Both the position numbers and the translations under genes were made by a program. A DNA stretch of 32,127 nt from Prevotella sp. (lineage in GTDB: Bacteria > Bacteroidota > Bacteroidia > Bacteroidales > Bacteroidaceae). Below the pieces are notes generated by a model, which had not been told where the DNA came from, did not search any database, and worked only from the letters and a program-made list of their open reading frames with translations. The stretch lies in contig JAFPVC010000024.1 in NCBI GenBank assembly GCA_017413085.1, forward strand, positions 1 through 32,127. The letters are read 5' to 3'. Positions 17,121-23,847 of this stretch are shown here, piece after piece (within the stretch, counting starts at the first letter, position 1; every line of letters starts with the position of its first letter).

Positions 17121-17915
17121 TTACAGTTCCTTTATCAGCACGTCTGCCAGTCGTGATGTACCTAGTCTGAACAGTTCTTGTGTCAGCCATTCCTCACCCA
17201 GCACTTCCTTTACTATAGTATAATAGATAATAGCATCCATGCTCGTCGATATTCCACCCGCAGGTTTCAGTCCCACTTTTCTTTCTTCCTTCTCGTAATA
17301 CTCTTTTATACACTGACACATCACATATACCGCTTCCGGAGTAGCCGACACTTTCTCCTTGCCGGTACTTGTCTTTATGAAATCAGCACCTGCCTCCATC
17401 GCCAGCATTGATGCCTTGCGTATGTTCTCCTCTGTCACGAGACATCCAGTTTCGAGAATTACCTTCAGTTTTATGTCCTCACCACATACGGCTTTCATCT
17501 CCTTTATCTCGTCCGTCACACCTTCGTAGTCACCGCACAGAAATTTTCCCACTGGCATCACCATGTCTATCTCCGTTGCTCCGTCCTTAATTGCCAAAGC
17601 GGTCTCCACTGTCTTTACTTCGAGGAATGTCTGCGATGAAGGAAAACTTCCACTTACACATGCAATACCCACACCCTCCACATCAAGACATTCGTTCACT
17701 ATCTCTGCAAAGCATGGATATACACAAATCGTCGCAGGGTGGGGCAGGTCTGGCTGTTCGTTATCCCATCGGTTCACGTTCTCAACGAAAGCCATCACCG
17801 ACTGCTCACTGTCCGTACACTTCAGGGTAGTATACTCAATACTACCAAACAAAAACCTCTTTACGTCCGCTGTATCATTCTCCACAGCCTTTGCAATAAT
17901 CTCTTTTAATTCCAT
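17121..17915 (-). CDS. deoC: deoxyribose-phosphate aldolase
   Basis: A 264-residue class I aldolase that splits 2-deoxyribose 5-phosphate into glyceraldehyde 3-phosphate and acetaldehyde in deoxynucleoside salvage. Recognised by ATICVYPCFA, ACVSGSFPSSQTF, EIDMVMPVGKFLCGDY, LKVILETGCL, ADFIKTSTGKE (Lys181 is the Schiff-base lysine) and GLKPAGGIST (Lys217 is the second catalytic lysine). The length fits the longer E. coli-like DeoC group. It stands alone: 200 bp separate its start from the uvrC stop, and two parS-like sites lie in that gap. The terminator at 17001-17035 closes the unit. No consensus promoter is obvious. Confidence 0.96.
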   Translation of the reverse strand: MELKEIIAKAVENDTADVKRFLFGSIEYTTLKCTDSEQSVMAFVENVNRWDNEQPDLPHPATICVYPCFAEIVNECLDVEGVGIACVSGSFPSSQTFLEVKTVETALAIKDGATEIDMVMPVGKFLCGDYEGVTDEIKEMKAVCGEDIKLKVILETGCLVTEENIRKASMLAMEAGADFIKTSTGKEKVSATPEAVYVMCQCIKEYYEKEERKVGLKPAGGISTSMDAIIYYTIVKEVLGEEWLTQELFRLGTSRLADVLIKEL

Positions 17916-18037
17916 GTCAAATATTTTTAATTGTTAATCTTACATAATCAATTTATCAAGTCTGACCTTACCCTCCAAACTGTTCAGTATGTTGTTGTAT
18001 CACAACAACCCCTACAGATGTTCTGCTTGGCTTTTAA

Positions 18038-18053
18038 TGTTTCACGTGAAACA
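18038..18053. promoter_or_regulatory. parS-like ParB binding site 1
   Basis: TGTTTCACGTGAAACA, a perfect 16-bp palindrome identical to the widely conserved chromosomal parS consensus (TGTTNCACGTGNAACA). It lies in the uvrC-deoC intergenic gap. In most bacteria parS sites cluster near the replication origin and load the ParB/Spo0J clamp. Confidence 0.8.
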
Positions 18054-18082
18054 ATCTCTAAAAGAAAACCTGTAAAGAAAAA

Positions 18083-18098
18083 TGTTCCACGTGGAACA
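18083..18098. promoter_or_regulatory. parS-like ParB binding site 2
   Basis: TGTTCCACGTGGAACA, a perfect palindrome that matches the same consensus with C/G at the variable positions. It is 45 bp from site 1, about four helical turns. Confidence 0.78.
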
Positions 18099-18115
18099 TT
18101 GAGAAAGCAAATCCA

Positions 18116-20251
18116 TTATTCTTTGCCGCTTGCGGCAAAGAATTCGACGAGAATTTTTGCTTTGCTTTTACCGATAGCGGCGGCGATGTCTTCAAAGCCG
18201 CCGCTTGCGGCGGCGTCGCGCAATTTTTTTACTGTCTTGTATTTCTTGAGCAGTATTTCTCTTGTCTTTTCTCCGATGCCGGGGATGTTGTCCAGTTCAG
18301 AATGTAGTGCGTTCTTTGAACGCTTGTCGCGGTGGAAGGAAATGGCATAGCGATGCACTTCGTCTTGCATGGCGGTTAAAGTGCGAAACAGTTCGCTCTC
18401 AGGCTTTAACTGTATCGTTATAATTTCCGCCTTAGTCTTTTTGTTGTCTTTCAGTCCGCGTGGTCTGTTGTCATTGTTTTTGCTATCTTTTAATTCGCGA
18501 AATTCGTTGTTGTTATCTTTTAATTCGTGCAATTCGTATAATTCGTTGTAGTTATTTTCGCTGGTCTTCAATCCGTGTGATCCGCATAATCCGTTGTTCT
18601 TTTCATCGCTAGTTTCTGGTCCATTCGGTCCGTTGTTACCTTCGTTGTCATTGTCGTTATGTTTCAAGAATAGCAGTTCCTGTGTACGGTGTTTGTCATT
18701 CTTGGCCAGTCCGGCGATGGGGATGTCAAGTCCGAGCTCTCCATATACTATGTCATGCACGCAGTGCATCTGACCGATACCGCCGTCGCAGATTATGAGG
18801 TCGGGTAGGGTGTCGGTTGCTGTATTCCCTTCTTCGTTTGTGGCGATACTATCGCCACCACTGTTCTCGGCAGAATACTCCCTGTAACGCCTGAATACCA
18901 CCTCCTGCATAGAAGCATAGTCGTCAGGACCAACCACCGTCTTAATATTATACTTTCGGTAGTCCTGCTTACTCTTCTTCATGCCTTTATATACCACCAT
19001 CCCTGCCACGGCATTTGTGCCAGAGATGTTACTGTTGTCAAACAGTTCTATACGGTATGGCAGTTTCTTCAGTCCGAGCTTTTCCTTTAATTCCTTCATC
19101 AGTCGCGTCTGCTTCTGTTCCGGATTCAACTTCTCCGATTGCTTCAGTCTGTCAATGCGGTATTGCTTACAGTTCATCATTGATAGCTCCAGCAGATGGT
19201 GTTTGTCTCCACGCTGCGGAACGAAGAACTGTGCATCCTGCATCTGCCAGTCCATCTCAAATGGAACTATTATTTCTTTTGCTTTGCTGCCAAATCGCTC
19301 TCTTATTTCTATGATGGCAGACAGCAGTAAGTCTTCGTCCGTCTCATCAAGTTTTCGTTTGTATTCGTATGTGAATGACTGGTTTATTGTGCCGTTCGTC
19401 ACATGCATATAGTTGATGAAAGCATTCGCCTTTGCATCGTCATCGTCAATGCAAAACACATCCACGTCCGTAATGGTATGACTCACCACTTCACTCTTTG
19501 CGCAGAACTGGTCTATTAAGATGTACTGTTTTTTTAGTTCCTCAGCCTCCTCAAACTTCATTTCCTCCGCTTTCTTCATCATCTCGCTGTAAACATGCTG
19601 GCTGAGAATGCGAGTATTTCCTTTCAGTATTTCTCGTGCCTTTGCAATGTTCTCCTGGTAGTTCTCCCACGACTGGCGGTTGCAGCATGGTGCACCACAG
19701 TTCTTGATATGGTATTCCAGACAAGGCTGATATTTGCCGCTTTTCACATTCTCTTTCGTCAGGGGATAGCAACAAGTACGTGGCTTATATAATTTCTTTA
19801 TAAGGTCAAGAATGGTATACATTGAACCCAGGTGAGAGTAGGGACCATAGTATGTTCCGTATTTCTTGTTTATGGTACGAGTCTTGAAAATCCTCGGAAA
19901 CTGTTCGCCGGTGATGCAGATGGAAGGATATGTCTTACCATCCTTCAGTAGTACATTATATCGCGGATTATACTTCTTTATCAGTGCATTCTCCAGCAGC
20001 AGCGCATCCTCTTCAGTGTTTACCACTGTGTAAGAAATATCCCATATCTTCGAAACAAGCACCTTTGTCTTAAATCTATCCACCTCTTTATGGAAATACG
20101 ATGAAACGCGTGCTTTCAGGTTCTTTGCCTTGCCTACGTATATAATCACCCCGTCCTTATCGTAGTATTGATAAGAGCCAGGTTTCTCTGGCAAACTCAG
20201 CACAATCTCCTTCAGCCTCTCCAGTCGTTGTATGTTTTCTTCCTTCGTCAT
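18116..20251 (-). CDS. uvrC: excinuclease ABC subunit C with repeat-derived insertions
   Basis: A 711-residue UvrC that makes the dual incisions in nucleotide excision repair. Domains: GIY-YIG nuclease (about 15-95; GSYQYYDKDGVIIYVGKAKNLKARVSSY), a cysteine-rich segment (PRTCCYPL, CGAPCCNRQS), the UvrB-binding UVR helix pair (MKKAEEMKFEEAEELKKQ), the RNase H-like nuclease (IELFDNSNISGTNAVAGMVVY, LIICDGGIGQM) and a C-terminal tandem HhH (IPGIGEKTREILL). About 100 residues longer than usual. The excess lies in two linkers: GGDSIATNEEG (about 465-475), and a polar stretch of about 80 residues rich in N, E, L and K (about 530-609) between LAKNDKHRTQELLFL and the IITIQL strand. Both are encoded by repeats found in intergenic DNA here. 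A 778-bp array separates the start from the only good promoter (21461-21491). Confidence 0.96.
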   Translation of the reverse strand: MTKEENIQRLERLKEIVLSLPEKPGSYQYYDKDGVIIYVGKAKNLKARVSSYFHKEVDRFKTKVLVSKIWDISYTVVNTEEDALLLENALIKKYNPRYNVLLKDGKTYPSICITGEQFPRIFKTRTINKKYGTYYGPYSHLGSMYTILDLIKKLYKPRTCCYPLTKENVKSGKYQPCLEYHIKNCGAPCCNRQSWENYQENIAKAREILKGNTRILSQHVYSEMMKKAEEMKFEEAEELKKQYILIDQFCAKSEVVSHTITDVDVFCIDDDDAKANAFINYMHVTNGTINQSFTYEYKRKLDETDEDLLLSAIIEIRERFGSKAKEIIVPFEMDWQMQDAQFFVPQRGDKHHLLELSMMNCKQYRIDRLKQSEKLNPEQKQTRLMKELKEKLGLKKLPYRIELFDNSNISGTNAVAGMVVYKGMKKSKQDYRKYNIKTVVGPDDYASMQEVVFRRYREYSAENSGGDSIATNEEGNTATDTLPDLIICDGGIGQMHCVHDIVYGELGLDIPIAGLAKNDKHRTQELLFLKHNDNDNEGNNGPNGPETSDEKNNGLCGSHGLKTSENNYNELYELHELKDNNNEFRELKDSKNNDNRPRGLKDNKKTKAEIITIQLKPESELFRTLTAMQDEVHRYAISFHRDKRSKNALHSELDNIPGIGEKTREILLKKYKTVKKLRDAAASGGFEDIAAAIGKSKAKILVEFFAASGKE
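18119..18214. repeat. two GCCGCTTGCGGC palindromes in the 3' end of uvrC
   Basis: TTCTTTGCCGC-TT-GCGGCAAAGAA (18119-18142, 11-bp arms) abuts the stop codon. GCCGCCGC-TT-GCGGCGGC (18197-18214, 8-bp arms) lies 55 bp further in. Both share the core GCCGCTTGCGGC and encode A-A-S-G in UvrC's terminal HhH region. The first could also act as part of a terminator. Confidence 0.75.
18425..18663 (-). repeat. intergenic-type repeat inserted in frame in uvrC
   Basis: Plus-strand words AATTCGTGCAATTCGTATAA, AATTCGTTGTAGTTA, AATCCGTGTGATCCGCATAA and TCCGTTGTT match the alternating AATTCGTATAATTCGCATAA / TAATCCGTCTTAATCCGTTG words of the array just upstream of uvrC (20,262-21,040). The stretch is open in the uvrC frame and encodes the extra linker. 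Confidence 0.82.
18827..18859 (+). repeat. 33-bp palindromic element, copy inside uvrC
   Basis: CCCTTCTTCGTTTG followed by GTGGCGAT-ACT-ATCGCCAC (hairpin 18840-18858). 29/33 identical to the metH copy at 8087-8119 and in the same codon phase, encoding GGDSIATNEEG against [11 protein letters not shown]. Confidence 0.9.
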
Positions 20252-20261
20252 ATCCTCTTAA

Positions 20262-21040
20262 TGTTTCCTCCCACAGTTTATAAATTTTCCTCCCACAGGT
20301 CTCTCAGATACCACAGTTTATAAATTATTTAATTCGTATAATTCGCATAATTCGTAGTCAAAGTTTTTATCCGTGTAATCCGTCTTAATCCATTGTTGGT
20401 CTCCCACAGATCCCACAGATTACTCAGATTGTATAATTTGTATAATTCGCATAATTCGTAGTTAAAGTTAATCGGCGTAATCCGTCTTAATCCATTGTTA
20501 GTCTCACACAGATGCCGCAGATGTCTCAGAATATTTAATTCGTATAATTCGCATAATTCGTAGTTAAAGTTAATCGGCGTAATCCGCTTAATTCGTTGTT
20601 AGTCTCCCACAGATTTGACTTCGTCGAGCTAAACCTTCACAGATATCGCATATTATTTAATTTGTGTAATTCGCATAATTCGTAGTTAAAGTTAATCGGC
20701 GTAATCCGCTTAATCCGTTGTTAGTCTCCCACAGATGCCGCAGATGTTTCAGATTATTTAATTCGTATAATTCGCATAATTTGTAGTCAAAGTTTTTATC
20801 CGTGTAATCCGTCTTAATCCATTGTTGGTCTCCCACAGATTTGACTTCGTCGAGCTAAACTTTCACAGATCCCTCAGATTGTATAATTTGTATAATTCGC
20901 ATAATTCGTAGTCAAAGTTTTTATCCGTATAATCCGTCTTAATCCGTTGTTAGTCTCCCACAGATGCCGCAGATGTTTCAGATTATTTAATTCGTATAAT
21001 TCGCATAATTCGTAGTCAAAGACTTTGTCCGTGTATATCT
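20262..21040. repeat. tandem array of TTCGCATAATTCGTAG units upstream of uvrC
   Basis: Seven copies of the word CGCATAATT(C/T)GTAG start near 20344, 20448, 20550, 20672, 20773, 20898 and 21002. Steps are 101-104 bp, or 122-125 bp where a short extra block containing GACTTCGTCGAGCTAAAC is present (20618-20635 and 20843-20860). Each unit reads TCTCCCACAGAT, a variable CAGAT word, TTCGTATAATTCGCATAATT, AGTTAATCGGCGTAAT or AGTTTTTATCCGTGTAAT, and CCGTCTTAATCCGTTGTT. Many copies carry CAAAGTTA, a -7-like word on the minus strand, but without a -33 partner. No gene is seen in the array. Confidence 0.93.
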
Positions 21041-21078
21041 TTGTAGTCTGTGGTAGAAACAGTAATCGCCATAATCAT

Positions 21079-21094
21079 TGTTTCACGTGAAACC
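21079..21094. promoter_or_regulatory. parS-like ParB binding site 3
   Basis: TGTTTCACGTGAAACC, 15 of 16 positions of the parS consensus (last base C instead of A). It lies between the uvrC array and the divergent promoters, 3 kb from sites 1 and 2. Confidence 0.7.
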
Positions 21095-21342
21095 GTCCCT
21101 CAGTCCGCGTAAACACTTGATTTCTTCGTTTTGTTTTTGTATTTATTGTTTGCGTCACTCATACAGTTCCACCATTGTTGTCCACTCGTTGACTCCGTCA
21201 AATCTTCTTTTGCCAGTAAGTGTGTATTTTCTTTAATTTCTTTCGGACTCACCGCTTTTTTGGAAACGAATTATCGCATTATTTTTGTTATTTTTCTAAT
21301 TATATCATAATGTTCAAAAAGAAGCGTTATGTATAGTCGTTA

Positions 21343-21441
21343 CTATATCCAGGGTGTTGTTACTATATTCCCGACTTCTTTCTTTAGATTTGAACTATTA
21401 GGAAACGAATTACCATGATTATCAGTAATTATCTTTGTCAT
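21343..21441 (-). CDS. small ORF, 32 codons, unknown
   Basis: ATG at 21441 and TAG ending at 21343. The peptide starts MTKIITDNHGNSF and ends GNIVTTPWI. It is supported by its position directly behind a full-consensus minus-strand promoter (21461-21491), with a leader of about 12-15 nt, and by AAGGAAG about 5 nt before the ATG. It has no similarity I recognise. GGAAACGAATTA, which overlaps its coding region, is repeated about 150 bp further left, and GTTACTATAT(C/T)CC occurs twice around its 3' end. It could instead be the 5' end of the long uvrC leader with no coding role. Confidence 0.35.
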   Translation of the reverse strand: MTKIITDNHGNSFPNSSNLKKEVGNIVTTPWI

Positions 21442-21460
21442 GTTATCTTCCTTTCCACTG

Positions 21461-21491
21461 CAAAATTACGAATTTTTCATTTCACTGCAAA
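21461..21491 (-). promoter_or_regulatory. leftward promoter toward the small ORF, array and uvrC
   Basis: On the minus strand TTTG (21488-21491), 19 bp, TAATTTTG (21461-21468), a full consensus match. It is divergent from the plus-strand promoter at 21523-21553, with 31 bp between the two. Confidence 0.75.
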
Positions 21492-21522
21492 AAGAAACCG
21501 TATGTTTTTTCTCACCATTTCC

Positions 21523-21553
21523 TTTGCAGTTTCAAAATAAATTCGTAAATTTG
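21523..21553 (+). promoter_or_regulatory. rightward promoter of the structured RNA / restriction operon
   Basis: TTTG (21523-21526), 19 bp, TAAATTTG (21546-21553), a full consensus match. The expected transcript start is near 21558-21561, about 350 nt before the first methyltransferase ATG. Confidence 0.78.
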
Positions 21554-21557
21554 CAGT

Positions 21558-21850
21558 TAAGTACTGGCTAATCGTTGTAACACAACGTTGCTACGGCAAG
21601 AATATAAGAGCCTCAGAGGAGGTGCTGGTATGATTTTATGGTTTAATATTTATCGGCATTAGCTGGTTATCGATAGTATCTGGGAATGTAGGAAGTTCAT
21701 TTGATACAAGTATAATGGTAACGATACGGCTTTATGTCCGCGCTTTCATAGCGTGGACTCTAAGCTTATCTCCATTATACGGGCTATTCCTACAGCCTCC
21801 AGATACGGAAGAAGCGTGAGTCTGCGCTTTTTCCGTATCTGTGTTTTAGG
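21558..21850 (+). ncRNA. structured RNA: candidate 6S-like RNA or regulatory leader
   Basis: This stretch contains nested complementary segments that no gene explains. A 5' domain is closed by GCTAAT/ATTAGC (21567-21572, 21658-21663) with the hairpin CGTTGT/ACAACG inside. The main rod is GTATCTGG (21676-21683) with CCAGATAC (21799-21806), GTAGG with CCTAC (21688-21692, 21789-21793), an asymmetric bubble, GTATAATGG with CCATTATAC (21710-21718, 21772-21780), then GATA/TATC, GCTT/AAGC, GTCC/GGAC and CGCT/AGCG up to a 5-nt loop. A long rod with a central bubble is the shape of 6S RNA, but I cannot confirm homology. A second strong hairpin (21801-21840) competes with the base of the rod, as in an attenuator. 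Its promoter is 21523-21553. Confidence 0.6.
21801..21840 (+). terminator. terminator-like hairpin competing with the RNA rod
   Basis: AGATACGGAAGAAGCG (21801-21816) pairs with CGCTTTTTCCGTATCT (21825-21840) over 16 bp with one G-U and an 8-nt loop. Positions 21801-21806 are also the 3' strand of the rod's basal stem. The following sequence TGTGTTTTAGG has only a weak T tract, so real termination is uncertain. Confidence 0.5.
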
Positions 21851-21912
21851 TTGTAGAACCCCGTATTTATGTCGGTAAGCCATGCGACTGCCATATACGT
21901 TTATGTGCGTTT

Positions 21913-22980
21913 ATGGATAATAGCATTGTAGAACGACGGTTCTCATTGGAGAGTCGTCGGTATATTGGTTGTAAGACAAAACTGGTGGATTGGATATTTG
22001 ATCTTATTGATAAGCATACCAGTGGTGTTCATTCTTTCTGTGACATTTTTGCAGGTACTGGTGTTGTGGCTCAAAGGGCTTTGCAAAAGTATAAAAGGGT
22101 AGTGGTGAATGATTTTCTCTACTCTAACAATCTAATGTATCATGCTTTCTTTTCCTCTGGACAATGGAGTGAGAAGAAGGTGCAGTCTATTATTGATAAG
22201 TTTAATGCGATTAATCCTGTCAATATGCGTGAGAATTATTTCTCAAAGAATTTTGGCGGCAAATACTTCTTTCATGATACAGCAAAGGCAGTAGGATATA
22301 TCAGAGAACGTTTGAAGGAAATGCGTGATGACCTAACAGAAAAAGAATATGCAGTATTAATGGCTTCTTTGATATACAGTATAGACCGCCATGCTAACAC
22401 ATTGGGACATTTTGATGCATATTACCATAGGAAACCAAAAGAGCATCAGTTTCAGATGTGTATGATAAATGCAAATTCGTATGAAAGTATAGAAATACAT
22501 AAGGAAGATGCAAATAAGTTGGCACGCAGTATTAATGTTGATTTGACTTATCTTGATCCACCTTACAATTCAAGGCAGTATAGTCGCTTCTATCATGTTT
22601 ACGAGAATCTTGTTCAGTGGAAGAAACCGCAGTTGTATGGTGTCGCATTGAAACCAAGGGAGGAAAATATGAGTGATTATTGCCGTAGTGCAGCATTAAA
22701 TGTTTTTACTGATTTAGTCAGCCATATCAAAAGTCGTTATTTGGTAGTATCATATAATAATACCTATCATTCAAAGAGTTCTTCGTCAGAGAATAAAATC
22801 AAACTTGAACAACTGAAAGAAGTATTGGAAAAATGTGGCAAGACTCAAGTGTTTTACCATGAATTCAGAGCTTTTAATTCAGGCAAAACAGAGTTTGATG
22901 ATCATAGAGAGTATTTATTCATAACAGAAGTTGATGATGAAAGAAGGAGTCAGTCGTTCCCCGATGTTTTATGTGGGTGA
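21913..22980 (+). CDS. type II DNA adenine-N6 methyltransferase, first of pair
   Basis: A 355-residue D12-class N6-adenine methyltransferase. The SAM-binding motif I is FCDIFAGTGVVA (about residues 42-53). The catalytic motif IV is TYLDPPYNSRQYS, with DPPY near residue 218. The intervening HANTLGHFDAYYHR and the region after DPPY (SRFYHVYENLVQW) resemble methyltransferases of type IIS systems. It is the first gene of a three-gene operon: the next methyltransferase overlaps its end by about 47 bp and an AlwI-family endonuclease follows. Type IIS sites are asymmetric, so two enzymes are needed to protect the two strands. The codon usage and base composition are visibly AT-richer than uvrC or metH, consistent with transfer. 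It should be expressed from 21523-21553 through the structured RNA. Confidence 0.88.
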   Translation: MDNSIVERRFSLESRRYIGCKTKLVDWIFDLIDKHTSGVHSFCDIFAGTGVVAQRALQKYKRVVVNDFLYSNNLMYHAFFSSGQWSEKKVQSIIDKFNAINPVNMRENYFSKNFGGKYFFHDTAKAVGYIRERLKEMRDDLTEKEYAVLMASLIYSIDRHANTLGHFDAYYHRKPKEHQFQMCMINANSYESIEIHKEDANKLARSINVDLTYLDPPYNSRQYSRFYHVYENLVQWKKPQLYGVALKPREENMSDYCRSAALNVFTDLVSHIKSRYLVVSYNNTYHSKSSSSENKIKLEQLKEVLEKCGKTQVFYHEFRAFNSGKTEFDDHREYLFITEVDDERRSQSFPDVLCG

Positions 22981-23842
22981 CAAATATAAATTAATTCAAG
23001 AAATCCGTACTTATTTTCCTGCTAATATTGGTAGATTGATAGAACCATTTGTAGGTGGAGGTTCGGTTATGATGAACGTAGATGCGGACAGATTCTTATT
23101 GAATGATATAGATAGTCATGTTATAGGACTGCATAAGATGTTGTGTTCTTATGTAGGCAGGGAACAAGTGTTCTATGCAGAACTGCATCGCATTATTGAT
23201 TATTATGGATTGTCTTTGTCATATAGGGAAAATACAATACCTCAGGAGTTAAGGAAGACATACCCTAAGACTTATTTTGCCAAATATAACAAAGAAGGTT
23301 ATCAGCGATTAAAATACGATTTCATCGAAGGTGGACAGCAAGACTGGCTCATGCTTTATGTTTTGTTAATTTATGGTTTTAATCGTATGCTCCGTTTTAA
23401 TGGTAAAGGTTTGTTTAATCTGCCTGTAGGCAATGTGGATTATAATCAAAATACCCACAATGCTTTGATAGATTATTTCCGTCAACTTTCCAAGAAGCAA
23501 GTAGAATGGCATAATGAGGATTTTCGTGTTTTTTTGGAAAATATTGAATATCAAGAAGATGACTTGGTGTATCTTGATCCTCCTTATTTGATTACTTTCA
23601 GTGAATATAATAAACTGTGGGACGAATCTACAGAGTGCGACTTATTAAAAATGCTCGATAAGTTAAATCAGCGAGGTGTTCGTTTTGCCGTTTCTAATGT
23701 CACCTATTATCGCGGACGTACTAATACTCTTTTTTTAGAATGGTCTGCACAATATTACAGTCATCCAATAAAAAGCAATTATATAAGTTTTAATGATAAC
23801 AGTATCAAGCAGTTTAGTGAGGTACTGGTAACAAATTATTAA
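22934..23842 (+). CDS. Dam-like DNA adenine methyltransferase, second of pair
   Basis: A Dam-like protein of 302 residues from the ATG at 22934; a TTG at 22931 and a second ATG at 22937 are alternative starts. Motif I is FVGGGSVMM (about residue 40), LLNDID holds the SAM-ribose acidic residue, and motif IV is LVYLDPPYLITFSEYNKLW with DPPY near 213. FYVGDKYKLI at the N-terminus is the usual motif X of Dam-like enzymes (Y-x-G-x-K). The sequence differs clearly from the first methyltransferase, so the two were recruited separately, each presumably for one strand of the target. The start overlaps the previous gene by about 47 bp, implying translational coupling, and the endonuclease starts 5 bp after its stop. 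Confidence 0.9.
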   Translation: MMKEGVSRSPMFYVGDKYKLIQEIRTYFPANIGRLIEPFVGGGSVMMNVDADRFLLNDIDSHVIGLHKMLCSYVGREQVFYAELHRIIDYYGLSLSYRENTIPQELRKTYPKTYFAKYNKEGYQRLKYDFIEGGQQDWLMLYVLLIYGFNRMLRFNGKGLFNLPVGNVDYNQNTHNALIDYFRQLSKKQVEWHNEDFRVFLENIEYQEDDLVYLDPPYLITFSEYNKLWDESTECDLLKMLDKLNQRGVRFAVSNVTYYRGRTNTLFLEWSAQYYSHPIKSNYISFNDNSIKQFSEVLVTNY

Positions 23843-23847
23843 AGACT

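Noticed and set aside
20262-21040. CRISPR or integron-type array
   Set aside because: Units share sequence over their full length; there are no spacers, integrase or gene cassettes.
21558-21850. Retron msr-msd RNA
   Set aside because: No reverse transcriptase gene is present; the following genes are methyltransferases and an endonuclease.
21558-21850. RNase P RNA or tmRNA
   Set aside because: The conserved GAGGAAAGTCC-type core of RNase P and the tRNA-like end of tmRNA are absent.
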